Below, in pieces: positions 33,231-43,746 of a DNA stretch of 64,000 nucleotides. The stretch covers positions 2,728,001 through 2,792,000 of the forward strand of contig CAWHEG010000031.1 in assembly GCA_963828405.1 (NCBI GenBank), in the 5' to 3' direction. Made by a program: the position numbers and the translations under genes. Every line of letters starts with the position of its first letter. Position 1 is the first letter of the stretch. Below the pieces are notes generated by a model. That model ran no database searches, had not been told where the DNA came from, and saw only the letters and a program-made list of their open reading frames with translations. The DNA is from JANMJD01 sp963828405. Its GTDB lineage: Bacteria; Actinomycetota; Acidimicrobiia; Acidimicrobiales; Ilumatobacteraceae.

Positions 33231-35327
33231 ATGACTGCATCCGCGGTAGCCGAGGGGTCGGCTGGTACGGACGAACGAATCTCGCATCGTGGGCCGATGC
33301 AGAGGTGGCTGATCTCACCCGAGATCGGTGCCCTCATCGGTGCGGTGCTGGTCTGGACGTTCTTCTGGGGCGTCGGCAAGACCTTCGGCGAGGCCGACAC
33401 CACACTCAACTGGCTCGACGTCGCCGCGCCGTACGGCATCATGGCCACGGCCGTTGCGCTGCTGATGATCGGCGGTGAATTCGACCTGTCCGCCGGCGTG
33501 ATGACCGGCGCCACGGCCATCCAGATCGGCTTGTTCTCCCAGTACTTCACGGGGGAGGGCGTGAACATCGGGTGGGCGATCATCGGCTGCTTCCTCGCCG
33601 CCGCCGCCGTGGGCTGGTTCAACGGGTTCATGGTCAACAAGACCGGCCTGCCGAGCTTCATCATCACCCTCGCCTCGTTCTTCGTGCTCCGTGGCATCAT
33701 CCTCGTGATGGCCAAGCGCCTCGGCGGCAAGGTGCAGGTCAACGAGATCCTCAAGGTCCGGGGTGCGCAGACCTACAAGGACTGGATTGCGCACGAGTGG
33801 AGGTTCACCGAGTTCTCCGGCCGTGACCAGATCTTCCTCGCCCTCGTCATGCTCGGCGGACTGGCGTTCACCTACGGCCTGCTCGAGCAGTCGTTCGCCC
33901 GCCGCGCGTCGCTCAACCTCGCCGGTCTCGGCGTCTTCGTCGTCGGTGTGATCGGTTCGGCGGCCGGGTTCTTCGGACTCCACACGACCGACGGCGTGTC
34001 CAAGAACGTCATCTTCTCGGTGATCGGCGCTGCCGGCATCGTCACCGGGATCGTGGGGCTGGCGCTGACCCGTTGGCAACGGCGGACCGGCTCCGACAGG
34101 CTGCACATCGGGACGATGAGCGACGGGGTCAGGGCCCGGGTCGGCCTGGGCTTGGCCGGTGTCGCTGCTGCGTGCCTTGCCGGAGTGCCATTCGACCGCA
34201 GGGAGCGCCTACCGATCCTCACGTGGACCTCCTCCGGGCTCCGAGTGGTCATCGCCATCATCGGTGCGCTGATCGGGATCGCCCTGGCCGTTCGGGCGCT
34301 GCGGCCCGGGTTGAAGGACACCTGGAAGGCATCGAGCCTCGTCAAGGTGATCGCATTCTGCGGCTACTCGGGGCTCGTGGTCATGACACTCGTGGTCTGC
34401 GTGCTCCAAATGGCGACGGTTCAGGCGCTCCGGGCGATGTGCATGGTCATCCTCGGCGGGGGCGGTCTCTCGCTGCTGATGATCGCCCGGGGACGCGCCG
34501 CTCGGTCCAGCCGTGGGCTGCAACTGGTCATCGGGCTCGCCACAGCTGCGGCGCTGGCGATCCTCGCCCTCGTCGTACGCGCTGACTCGGGGGCGATTCG
34601 ATTCCGCGCCGGCCTCCTCGGGGTGATGCTCATCGGGGCGACCCTGCTCGTCGCCAATACCCTGCTCGAGTTCCTGATGCACAAGCGCCTCGTCGGCCAC
34701 TTCCATGCCGATCGCGTCGGTCGACGCCTGCAGGTGACGGGTGCGGCGATGGCGTTCATCGGGCTGACGATGCGGTTGGTCTGGAGCAATCTCACCCCGG
34801 AGCACGCCAAGGCGGTCAAGGCTGCCGGCGGGGCCGTCGGGGTCAACGTCCTGCGAGAGACGGTGCTGTGGTGGTTCATCGTCGCCGCGATCGGGGCGAT
34901 CGTCCTCACCAAGACCCGCTGGGGGAACTGGATCTTCGCCGTCGGCGGCAACCGGGAGGCTGCCCGGGCCGTTGGCGTCCCCGCCGACCAGGTGAAGGTC
35001 GGGCTCTTCGTCGCCGTCTCACTCTGCGGAGCGCTGTCGGGCACGCTCATCGCCCTGCGATACGGCACGGTGCAGGCAAACGTCGGTACCGGCGCCGAAT
35101 TCGAGTACATCATCGCCGCCGTGGTCGGTGGCTGTCTGATGACCGGCGGCTACGGATCGGTGATCGGGTCATCGCTCGGTGCCGCCATCCTGGCGATCTC
35201 GGCGATCGGCATGCAGACCGTGCCGGAGTGGAACTCCGACGGTCGCTACGCCTTCCTCGGCGGCGTGCTCCTCGCCGCGGTCCTGGTCAACAACTACACG
35301 CGCAAGAAGGCGCAGGAGGCTCGCTGA
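33231..35327 (+). CDS. Sugar ABC transporter permease, unusually long
   Basis: A BPD_transp_2 permease of 698 residues, about twice the family norm. Canonical segments flank an insert. The N-terminal part has GIMATAVALLMIGGEFDLSA and VNKTGLPSFIITLASFFVLR. The C-terminal part has GNWIFAVGGNREAARAVGVP, YIIAAVVGGCLMTGGYGSV and FLGGVLLAAVLVNNYTRKKA. Between about residues 190 and 550 lie many extra hydrophobic helices separated by short Arg-rich loops, with no second EAA-like motif. No frameshift is evident, so this looks like a true expansion. It is preceded by a terminator and followed two bases later by the ATPase gene. Confidence 0.85.
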   Translation: MTASAVAEGSAGTDERISHRGPMQRWLISPEIGALIGAVLVWTFFWGVGKTFGEADTTLNWLDVAAPYGIMATAVALLMIGGEFDLSAGVMTGATAIQIGLFSQYFTGEGVNIGWAIIGCFLAAAAVGWFNGFMVNKTGLPSFIITLASFFVLRGIILVMAKRLGGKVQVNEILKVRGAQTYKDWIAHEWRFTEFSGRDQIFLALVMLGGLAFTYGLLEQSFARRASLNLAGLGVFVVGVIGSAAGFFGLHTTDGVSKNVIFSVIGAAGIVTGIVGLALTRWQRRTGSDRLHIGTMSDGVRARVGLGLAGVAAACLAGVPFDRRERLPILTWTSSGLRVVIAIIGALIGIALAVRALRPGLKDTWKASSLVKVIAFCGYSGLVVMTLVVCVLQMATVQALRAMCMVILGGGGLSLLMIARGRAARSSRGLQLVIGLATAAALAILALVVRADSGAIRFRAGLLGVMLIGATLLVANTLLEFLMHKRLVGHFHADRVGRRLQVTGAAMAFIGLTMRLVWSNLTPEHAKAVKAAGGAVGVNVLRETVLWWFIVAAIGAIVLTKTRWGNWIFAVGGNREAARAVGVPADQVKVGLFVAVSLCGALSGTLIALRYGTVQANVGTGAEFEYIIAAVVGGCLMTGGYGSVIGSSLGAAILAISAIGMQTVPEWNSDGRYAFLGGVLLAAVLVNNYTRKKAQEAR

Positions 35328-35329
35328 CG

Positions 35330-36115
35330 ATGGCCACGGAGATCCATACCGCCGGCGCGCCGCTTCTGGAGCTACGGAACATCACGAAGTTCTTCGGCAA
35401 TGTCACGGCGCTGCAGCACGTGTCGACGAAGGTCGAGGCCGGTGCTGTGACGTGCGTGCTCGGCGACAACGGCGCCGGCAAGTCGACCCTCATCAAGATC
35501 CTGTCCGGCCTGCACAAGCAGAGCGAGGGCGAGTACCTCGTCGACGGCGAGCCGGTCTCGTTCGAGTCGCCACGCGACGCCCGGGCGCGCGGCATCGCAA
35601 CCGTGTATCAGGACCTGGCCATGGCCCCGCTGATGTCGGTCTGGAGGAACTTCTTCGTCAGCGCCGAGCCGACCCGGTTGGGGGTGATGCGGGCGGGCTT
35701 CATGCGCCAGACGGCGAAGGAGGAGATGGCCAAGATGGGGATCGACGTCCGCGACGTCGATCAGCCGGTCGGAACCTTGTCGGGTGGCGAGCGTCAGTCC
35801 GTCGCCATCGCCCGTGCCGTGTACTTCGGGGCGCGGGTGCTGATCCTCGACGAGCCGACCTCGGCGCTCGGTGTGCGTCAATCGGGCGTGGTGCTCAAGT
35901 ACACACGCGCCGCCGCCGAACGCGGGTTGGGAGTGATCTTCATCACCCACAACCCGAACCACGCGTACCCCGTCGGCGACCGCTTCCTGCTGCTCAACCG
36001 CGGCCAATCCATGGGTGACTTCGCCAAGGACGAGATCACCCGCCAGGAGATGACCCGGCTGATGGCCGGCGGTGCCGAACTCGAGGCTCTCGAACACGAG
36101 CTCGGCACACGCTAG
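35330..36115 (+). CDS. Sugar ABC transporter ATP-binding protein (single domain)
   Basis: A 261-residue ATPase with Walker A GDNGAGKSTLIKILSG near residue 43, a Q-loop in IATVYQDLAMAPLMS, the signature TLSGGERQSVAIAR, Walker B VLILDEPTSALG and the H-loop IFITHNPNHAY. It is a single domain, not the two-domain RbsA type, so it must act as a homodimer. It completes the transporter with the genes at 32012 and 33231. The neighbourhood suggests inositol import. Confidence 0.9.
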   Translation: MATEIHTAGAPLLELRNITKFFGNVTALQHVSTKVEAGAVTCVLGDNGAGKSTLIKILSGLHKQSEGEYLVDGEPVSFESPRDARARGIATVYQDLAMAPLMSVWRNFFVSAEPTRLGVMRAGFMRQTAKEEMAKMGIDVRDVDQPVGTLSGGERQSVAIARAVYFGARVLILDEPTSALGVRQSGVVLKYTRAAAERGLGVIFITHNPNHAYPVGDRFLLLNRGQSMGDFAKDEITRQEMTRLMAGGAELEALEHELGTR

Positions 36116-36122
36116 GCCACGC

Positions 36123-37045
36123 TCAGGCACGGGCCGTCGGCGGCGCCTCCCACAGCCAACTTGCCGGGACGGCCATGATCTTGGCGCCCAGCGGCATCGG
36201 CTCGGGCATGGTCGAGATCACGAATCCGGCATGGAAGCGATCGCCAAGCCGCTCCTCGAGAAAGCGGAGTCCCTTGGTGTCTCGCCGTGTGATCGTGCTC
36301 GATGCCTTCACCTCGATACCGACGATTCGGCCGTCTGCCCGTTCGAGCACGAAGTCGACCTCAGCACCATCGCGATCTCGAAAGTGCCAGAGTGTCGCCC
36401 GGGTTCCGCTCCAGGTCAGTTACTTGCGCAGTTCCATTGCCACGAACGACTCGAGTAATCCCCCCAACGGGGCTGTCGGATCGTCCAGCCGGTCGCCCGT
36501 CAGGCCGCTGAGGTAGCTCGCCAGGCCGCTGTCGACGATGATGAGTTTCGGCCGCCGAATCACCTTCTTTGAGAGATTCGTCGACCATGCAGGGATGAAC
36601 TGGACGACGAAGAGGTTCGAGAGCAGGGCGAGATATCCATCAACGGTACGCGGCGGCAGCCCGAGTTCGTTGGCGGTACGCCGCGTCGGTCGGCGAACGC
36701 CCAGTCGACGAATCCGTCGGGAGAGTCGTGCAGCTCACCCTGGCTGAATGGCCAGAGCTCGATGACCTCGAGTCGGCCGACGAGCGCGTCAGCAAAGCCC
36801 TTCGTCGACAGAAGCCTGGTCGATCCGGTGAGCACGAATCGCCCAGGTCGGCGATCCCGGTCGACGGCGGCCTTGAGCGCTCGGAAGAGTGTGGGGGCGA
36901 ACTGAACTTCGTCGATGATCAGTGGACCGGCACTGTTCCGCTCGACGAACGAGCGTGGGTCGCTCTCGGCGGCTGCTCGTTGAGTTGCGTCATCGAGCGT
37001 GACCAGCGTGCCGCCGGTGCTGAGGATCTGTCGGGCGCGACTGTC
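36123..37045 (-). pseudogene. Remnant of an AAA-family ATPase with DUF4143 domain
   Basis: Pieces of the AAA_14/DUF4143 family lie in order on the minus strand with several lesions. The N-terminus with Walker A is missing: homology starts at RARQILSTGGTLVTLDDATQ, followed by GPLIIDEVQFAPTLFRALKA and RFVLTGSTRLLS. About 80 residues between FVDWAF and ANELGLPPRTVDGYLALLSN are missing, with a frameshift near 36680. A TAA at 36420-36422 interrupts LESFVAMELRK and LTWSGTRATLWHFRD. The C-terminal nuclease-like end (EVDFVLERADGRIVGIEVKA) is intact. Proteins of this family are mobile-type accessory genes of uncertain role. This one is dead. Confidence 0.85.
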
Positions 37046-37155
37046 GGGTCTCGGTGCGTTCACCCTGAGGAATCCGTCGGAGCATCTAGGATCCGACGTG
37101 GCCCGATGGGACGGCCAGGGATGGGGGCACGACCTATGGGCCGTGGAGTCGAACG

Positions 37156-38195
<1,040 letters not shown>

Positions 38196-38199
<4 letters not shown>

Positions 38200-40172
38200 C
38201 GGCGGTGTCCGTCCGCTCCCTGTCCCACGGCCCGCAGCTGTCGCGGCGGGCGATGGTCGCGATCGGCATCATCGCCGCGGCGATCGCCGTCTCGTTGCTC
38301 GGCGGCAGAACGGTGCCGACCTGGTTGGACAACCATCTGCAGTCGCGGGCCCTCGACGTCAACAACTGGGTGATCGACAACCGGCTGACCCACTGGCTGT
38401 TCCGTTGGATCCTGAACCCGGTCAAATCGGTGATCAATGGGCTGTGTACCGCAGTACTGTGGGGCCTGCGCAACCTGCGCTGGCCAGGCGTGTTGGCCCT
38501 TGCCGCCTCGGTCGGGGCGCGGACGGGCGGCTGGCGCGCCGCCTTCGGTGGAACCCTGGCCCTCGCCGGGGTCGGGGTCGTCGGCTACTGGGACAAGACG
38601 ATGATCACCCTGTCGATCATGATGGTCAGCGTCGCCCTGGCCCTGCTCATCGGTGTGCCGCTCGGCGTGTGGTCGGCGCGATCCGATCGCGTCGAACGAT
38701 CCTTGCGGGGGCTGCTCGACACGGCCCAGGTGATGCCGGTGTTCGTGTACCTCGGACTCGTGACGTTGATGTTCAGCATCAAGAACCCCCCGGTTGTCGC
38801 CGCAGCGGTGATCTACGCCGTGCCGCCTGCGGTGCGAATCACCAGCCTCGGCATCCGACAGGTGCCGATCGTCGCCACCGAGGTGGGCCAGTCGTTCGGC
38901 TCGACCCGCCGGCAGCTGCTGGCGAAGGTTCAGTTCCCGATGGCGAAACGGACCATCCTCGCCGGCCTCAACCAGGTGATCATGATGGCCTTCGGCATCG
39001 TCGTCATCGGGGCGGTGCTCGGGACCGGTGACACGGGCGCGGTCGTGCTTGAAGGCCTTCGCAAGACGAACATCGGTCTCGCCTTCGCCTCGGGACTGGC
39101 GATCGTGTTCGCCGCGATCGCGCTCGATCGGGTGACGACCGGTGACCGCGGCTCGAAGCATCCGAGTCGGTTTTCGCCGCTGTCGCTCCCCGGTCGCGGC
39201 TACTGGGCTGCCTCGCTGGGCCTGGTGGCGCTCGGTACGGTCGTCGGCACCCTGACCCACGTCACGGAGTTCCCCAGCTGGTTGACCTACGACATCAAGC
39301 CGGCGGTTACCGACGCCGTGAAGGCGGTGCAGCGCAACTTCCGCAACGGAGTCCCCGTGATCGGGGGGACGGAGTCATTCACGAACTTCCTGGTTCCGAA
39401 CGTCCTCAATCCGCTGCGCGACATGTTGCAGAACGCGCCCTGGCTGGTTGTGCTCGGTGTGTTCGCCGCCGTCGGGTGGATCAGCAAGGGTTGGCGCCTT
39501 GCCGTTCTCGTGGCCGTTTGCTTCGCTGCGATCGCCTCGATGGGTACGGCACCCGGTGGCGCCAGCGGACGCATCCCAATCTGGGACCTGGCGATGGACA
39601 CGCTCAGCCAGGTGATCGTGGCCGTCGTGATCAGTGTGCTGATCGCCGTGCCGCTCGGCGTCCTCGCCGGGCGCAAGCAATGGGCCTATGCCGTGATGCG
39701 GCCGTTTCTCGACCTCGCCCAGGTGTTGCCCCAGTTCGTCTACCTCGTGCCGGTGCTCTTCCTGTTCGATGCCGGACGGACGCCGGGGGTGATCGCCTCG
39801 GTCGTCTACGCGGTGCCGCCGGGTGTGCGCCTGACGGCGCTCGGGTTGCGCGAGGTGCCGGTGACACCGCGGGAAGCAGCGACATCGTTCGGCGCGACAC
39901 CTCGCCAGGAGCTGTTCAAGGTTCAGCTGCCGCTGGCGATGCGCTCGGTGTTGCTCGGGATCAACCAGACGATCCTGATGGTGTTGGCGATGGTGATCAT
40001 CTCCGCGTTGATCGGCGGCGGGGCCCTTGGGCTGCTGTCCCTCGGCGGGTTCCAGAAGACGCAGCAGCAGTTCGGCCAGGGTTTGGCGGGCGGTTTGAGT
40101 ATCGTGTTGCTCGCTATCGTGCTGGATCGCATCACTCAGGCGTGGGGTGAGCCAGCTGATCGCCGCGGCTAG
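38196..40172 (+). CDS. proW: Glycine betaine/proline ABC transporter permease, two fused permease domains
   Basis: A 658-residue protein carrying two BPD_transp_1 domains. The first has LLIGVPLGVWSARSDRVERS and FVYLGLVTLMFSIKNPPVVA. The second has VLIAVPLGVLAGRKQWAYAV and QFVYLVPVLFLFDAGRTPGV. Each has its own EAA-type loop (GQSFGSTRRQLLAKVQFPMA; ATSFGATPRQELFKVQLPLA), so one chain may serve as both halves of the channel. The GTG overlaps the ProV stop and it is followed after 36 bases by the binding-protein gene. Confidence 0.9.
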
Positions 40173-40208
40173 CGACGCTGGCCGGAGTCCATACGTCAAG
40201 GGGGAGAT

Positions 40209-41285
40209 ATGACCACACAACGTCGGGGCCGGTTCGCTGCCGTTGCCCTGTTCAGCTTGCTTGCCGCCGCGTGCGGATCGAGTGGCGAGTCCACGGACCA
40301 GACCGACGCGCCGGCGGTGGGTGCCACGACTGCGCCGCCTGCTCCGGCCACCGAAGCGGCGCCCGTCGCCACCGATGCGGCCCCGGCAGCGACTGAGGCG
40401 GCCACCACCGGCGACGCCGCGGCGGGCATCACTGTGGCGGTCAACCCGTGGACCGGTTCTGCCGTGAACGCCAATGTCGCCAAGATCGTACTCGAATCGG
40501 AGTTGAACACCAAGGTCGACCTGCTCGACATCGACGAGTTCGCCACATGGACGGGCCTTGACGACGGCTCGATCGACGCCGTGCTCGAGGTGTGGCCATC
40601 GGGCCACGGCGCCGACTACGACAAGTACGTCACCGAGAAGAAGAGCGTCGTCGACATCGGCAAGCTGGGCCCCGAAGCCAAGATCGGATGGTACGTACCG
40701 ACCTTCGTGGTGGACGAGCATCCAGAGCTCAAGACCTGGGAAGGCCTGAAGGACCCTGCGCTGGCCAAGTTGTTCGCCACCGCCGAGACAGGCGACAAGG
40801 GCCAGTTCCTGATGGGTGATCCGACGTACGTGACGTTCGACGAGCAGATCATCACCAATCTCGGGCTTCCGTTGCAGTACGTCGTCGGCGGTTCCGAGGC
40901 GGCCGTGATCACGGCCCTGCAGAAGGCCGTCGAGGACCGCAAGCCGGTGCTGGTCCAGTTCTGGAAGCCGCATTGGCTGCATCTCTCCCTCGATCTCACT
41001 GAGGTGGCGCTGCCGGAATCGACGCCGGAGTGCGAGGCAGCCCGAAGCGACAGCAGCAACGGCGTCGGCTGCGACTATCCCGCAGACGTGCTGTACAAGG
41101 CGGCGAATGCGGGCCTCGAGGCGAAGAACCCGGCTGCGTTCGGGTTCCTGAACAAGCTCCAGCTCACGACGGACCAGCAGAGCGAGATCGCCGGCTACGT
41201 CGATCGCGATGGGATGACGATCGCCGACGCCTCTGCCAAGTGGATCGCCGACAATGGCGACGTCGTCAAGAGTTGGATGAGCTGA
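40209..41285 (+). CDS. proX: Glycine betaine/proline-type substrate-binding lipoprotein
   Basis: A 358-residue OpuAC-domain lipoprotein. The lipobox is LLAAAC, followed by a Thr/Ala/Pro linker, then ITVAVNPWTGSAVNANVAKI and further binding-domain segments (VDLLDIDEFATWTGLDDGSI, LVQFWKPHWLHLSLDLTEVA). Trp in the WTG, FWKPHW and MSW-like positions could build the aromatic cage for a quaternary amine. A GGGGGA lies just before the ATG. It ends the proVWX operon, with a hairpin at 41304-41333. Confidence 0.9.
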   Translation: MTTQRRGRFAAVALFSLLAAACGSSGESTDQTDAPAVGATTAPPAPATEAAPVATDAAPAATEAATTGDAAAGITVAVNPWTGSAVNANVAKIVLESELNTKVDLLDIDEFATWTGLDDGSIDAVLEVWPSGHGADYDKYVTEKKSVVDIGKLGPEAKIGWYVPTFVVDEHPELKTWEGLKDPALAKLFATAETGDKGQFLMGDPTYVTFDEQIITNLGLPLQYVVGGSEAAVITALQKAVEDRKPVLVQFWKPHWLHLSLDLTEVALPESTPECEAARSDSSNGVGCDYPADVLYKAANAGLEAKNPAAFGFLNKLQLTTDQQSEIAGYVDRDGMTIADASAKWIADNGDVVKSWMS

Positions 41286-41303
41286 CTACCGTCCGGCGGC
41301 GCG

Positions 41304-41333
41304 GGCTGCGATCCCGTCACGGGCATCGCAGCC
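41304..41333. terminator. Hairpin after the proVWX operon
   Basis: ggctgcgat (41304-41312) pairs with atcgcagcc (41325-41333) and cccgt (41313-41317) with acggg (41319-41323), giving 14 pairs with one bulge and a one-base loop. It lies between the convergent ProX and alcohol dehydrogenase genes. No T run follows, but stem strength and position support termination on both strands. Confidence 0.55.
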
Positions 41334-41452
41334 TGGCCGCAGGTCCCGATCGACCGGTTCCGCGACCTGGGGCCGCCGGGGCGCGCTACGGGGAGTCGTC
41401 GTGGCCCTGGCGACCCGGTCGCTGAGCTGCCGGCCCCACCGCCGGCAACCGG

Positions 41453-42520
41453 TCACCGCATCGTCAGCACGACCCGGCCGACGAGGCCGCCGCCGCGCAT
41501 CTCGGCCAGCACGTCGTTGATCTCCGGGAGGCGCGCCCGGCGGACGGTCGCCGTGACCAGCCCGTTGACGGCGAAGTCGACGGCCTCCTGGAGATCGAGG
41601 CGGGTTCCGACGTTCGAGCCGCGCACGGTCAGTTCGCCCGAGATCAGCGAGGCGATCGACATCCGCATCTCGTCGGCGGGACCCCCGGGCATGCCGAGGT
41701 ACACCGCGGTGCCCGCCGGGCGGAGCATGGCGACGGCCTGCTCGAAGGCGCTGGTGGCCACCGCGGCGACCACCGCGCCGTGGACCCCGCCGACCGCTCG
41801 GTGGACGAGATCGACGGGGTCACCGGTGCCGGCGTCGATGGCCAGCTCGGCGCCCAGCGAACGGGCCAGGTCGAGCTTGTCGGCCGACACGTCGACGGCG
41901 ACGACGCGCAGCCCCATGGCCACGGCGTACTGCACGGCGAGATGGCCGAGGCCGCCGATCCCGATGATCGCCACCCGTTGGCCCGGGCGGGCTCCGGTGC
42001 GTTTCAGCCCCCGGTAGGTGGTCACCCCGGCGCAGAGCACCGGGGCGATGGCGACGGGATCGGCGGTGTGCGGGAGGGTGGCGACGAACGCAGCCGGCGC
42101 CACGAGGTACTCGGCGTAGCCCCCGGCCTTGGTGTAACCCGTCGACTCGGTCGTCGGGCAGATCGTCTCCATCCCCGCCAGACACCACTCGCATCGTCCG
42201 CACGACGAGTACATCCACGGCACGCCGACCAGCGCCCCGACGACCGGGTCGGCGACTCCCGCTCCGAGCTCGACCACGCGCCCGGTGACCTCGTGGCCGG
42301 GGATCAGCGGGAGCACCGGCGGGGGAGTCCAGTCGCCGTCGACGGCATGGAGATCGCTGTGGCACACCCCGCAGGCGATCACCTCGATGAGCACGTCGCC
42401 CGGACCGGGCCGGGGGATCGGCACCTGCTCGATCGACAGCGGCGTACGCAGTTCGTGGAGCACGGCCGCGGTCATCGTCCCGCGCCGGGGATCGGGTCGT
42501 GGGGTGTCGGTGATCGTCAT
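41453..42520 (-). CDS. Zinc-dependent alcohol dehydrogenase
   Basis: A 355-residue medium-chain dehydrogenase. The catalytic zinc site is IACGVCHSDLHAVDG and GHEVTGRVVELGAG. The structural zinc cysteines are in SCGRCEWCLAGMETIC. The Rossmann motif is VAIIGIGGLGHLAVQYAVAM. It resembles AdhP/AdhA-type NAD(P)H alcohol dehydrogenases that act on primary alcohols. The ATG at 42520 is preferred over a GTG at 42529 on spacing from AAGGA. It has no evident pathway link to the proVWX or iol genes on either side. Confidence 0.9.
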   Translation of the reverse strand: MTITDTPRPDPRRGTMTAAVLHELRTPLSIEQVPIPRPGPGDVLIEVIACGVCHSDLHAVDGDWTPPPVLPLIPGHEVTGRVVELGAGVADPVVGALVGVPWMYSSCGRCEWCLAGMETICPTTESTGYTKAGGYAEYLVAPAAFVATLPHTADPVAIAPVLCAGVTTYRGLKRTGARPGQRVAIIGIGGLGHLAVQYAVAMGLRVVAVDVSADKLDLARSLGAELAIDAGTGDPVDLVHRAVGGVHGAVVAAVATSAFEQAVAMLRPAGTAVYLGMPGGPADEMRMSIASLISGELTVRGSNVGTRLDLQEAVDFAVNGLVTATVRRARLPEINDVLAEMRGGGLVGRVVLTMR

Positions 42521-42596
42521 GTTCGTCACGTCCTTCGGGCTCGGTTGGCGGGCGCTGCCGGACCAAGCCTTGCCGATCCGACGGCACGGTCCTGCA

Positions 42597-42645
42597 GGGG
42601 TGGCGAGGAGGGGTGGCGAGGAGGGGTGGCGAGGAGGGGTGGCGA
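42597..42645. repeat. Tandem 13-bp repeat, nearly four copies
   Basis: ggggtggcgagga occurs three times without error (42597-42609, 42610-42622, 42623-42635), followed by a partial fourth copy to 42645. Looser copies of gggctggcgg continue to about 42690. The array lies between the divergent alcohol dehydrogenase and iolC genes, upstream of the iolC operator. It is non-coding and may vary in length. Confidence 0.9.
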
Positions 42646-42738
42646 CGGGCTGTACGGCGGGCTGGCGGCGGGCTGGCAGAGAGCTGGCGGAGGCGTGCTG
42701 CGGGTGGGTCGGCGGTGTACGAGCGTCCGCCCGTCGGC

Positions 42739-42758
42739 TATGGTTAGAGCGCTCTAAC
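42739..42758 (+). promoter_or_regulatory. iolC promoter with LacI-type operator
   Basis: The palindrome GTTAGAGCGCTCTAAC (42743-42758) is identical to the one beside the LacI gene at 31002-31017. It overlaps a possible -10 box TATGGT (42739-42744) and would cover the start of transcription, 22 bases before the iolC ATG. Binding here should repress the whole inositol operon. Confidence 0.85.
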
Positions 42759-42780
42759 GTGAGGGAGACGAGCGAACTCG

Positions 42781-43746
42781 ATGGACGACCAGCGTGACCG
42801 GTTGGAACTGCTCACCGTCGGGCGGATCTGTGTCGACCTGTACGCCAACGAGCCGGGCGCGTCGTTCCTCGACCCGCAGACCTTCACCAAGTCGATCGGT
42901 GGAACGGCGACCAACGTCGCCGTGGCCGCTGCCCGCCTCGGTCACCGCGCCGCGGTGTACACCAAGGTGGGCGACGACCCGTTCGGGGAGTACGTGCGCG
43001 CCAAGCTGCGCGGTTTCGGTGTCGACGACCGCTTCGTCGCCACCCACCCCGAGCGTCCGACGCCGCTCGCCTTCGCCGCGATGAACCCGCCCGAGGATCC
43101 GCAGATCCTGATGTACCGCTACCCGGCCGGCCCCGACATGGACATCGTCTCGGCCGACATCCCCGACGAGGTGCTCGACGGAGTCGGCGTCTTCTGGGTC
43201 ACCGGCACGTGGTTCTCGGCCGAACCGTGCGCCACGGCCTGCCGCGAGCTGCTCGAACGGCGGGGCCGGCGGCGGGCGACGGTGCTCGACCTCGACTACC
43301 GGGCCAACTTCTGGCCGTCGGCCGAGGCCGCCGGAGCGGCCGTCGCCCCGATGCTCGAGCACGTCACCGTGGCCGTGGGCAACCGGGCGGAGTGCGCGGC
43401 GACCGTCGGCACGGGCGAGCCCCGCGAGGCGGCCCGCCGCCTGCTGGGCGCCGGGGTCGAACTGGCGATCGTCAAGATGGGCGGCGACGGGGTGCTCGTC
43501 GCCACCGCCGACGCCGTCGAGGTCGTCACGCCCCAACGCGTCGAGGTGGTCTGCGGGCTCGGCGCCGGGGATGCCTTCGGTGGCGCTCTGGTCCACGGCC
43601 TGCTCCGCGGCTGGGATCCGGTGCGCACGGTTCGCTACGCCAATGCCGCCGGCGCGATCGTCGCGGGCAGGCTGTTGTGCGCCGATGCGATGCCGACGCC
43701 CGCCGAGATCGACGAGATGCTGGAGGCCCCGAGTGGCACTCACTGA
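42781..43746 (+). CDS. iolC: 5-dehydro-2-deoxygluconokinase
   Basis: A 321-residue PfkB-family kinase. Motifs are LLTVGRICVDLYANEPGASF at the N-terminus, SIGGTATNVAVAAARLG (substrate loop) and GLGAGDAFGGALVHGLLRGW with the catalytic Asp. The FLDPQTFTKS segment is typical of IolC, which phosphorylates 2-deoxy-5-keto-gluconate in inositol breakdown. It is the first gene after the operator and overlaps the next gene by 14 bases. Confidence 0.92.
   Translation: MDDQRDRLELLTVGRICVDLYANEPGASFLDPQTFTKSIGGTATNVAVAAARLGHRAAVYTKVGDDPFGEYVRAKLRGFGVDDRFVATHPERPTPLAFAAMNPPEDPQILMYRYPAGPDMDIVSADIPDEVLDGVGVFWVTGTWFSAEPCATACRELLERRGRRRATVLDLDYRANFWPSAEAAGAAVAPMLEHVTVAVGNRAECAATVGTGEPREAARRLLGAGVELAIVKMGGDGVLVATADAVEVVTPQRVEVVCGLGAGDAFGGALVHGLLRGWDPVRTVRYANAAGAIVAGRLLCADAMPTPAEIDEMLEAPSGTH

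Noticed and set aside
36123..37045. Mobile element or toxin-antitoxin function for the DUF4143 region
   Set aside because: The gene lacks Walker A and has a stop codon and deletion; no transposase, terminal repeats or partner gene is visible.
42597..42645. Possible CRISPR-like array
   Set aside because: Units of 13 bases without spacers are a plain tandem repeat; no cas genes are present anywhere in the window.
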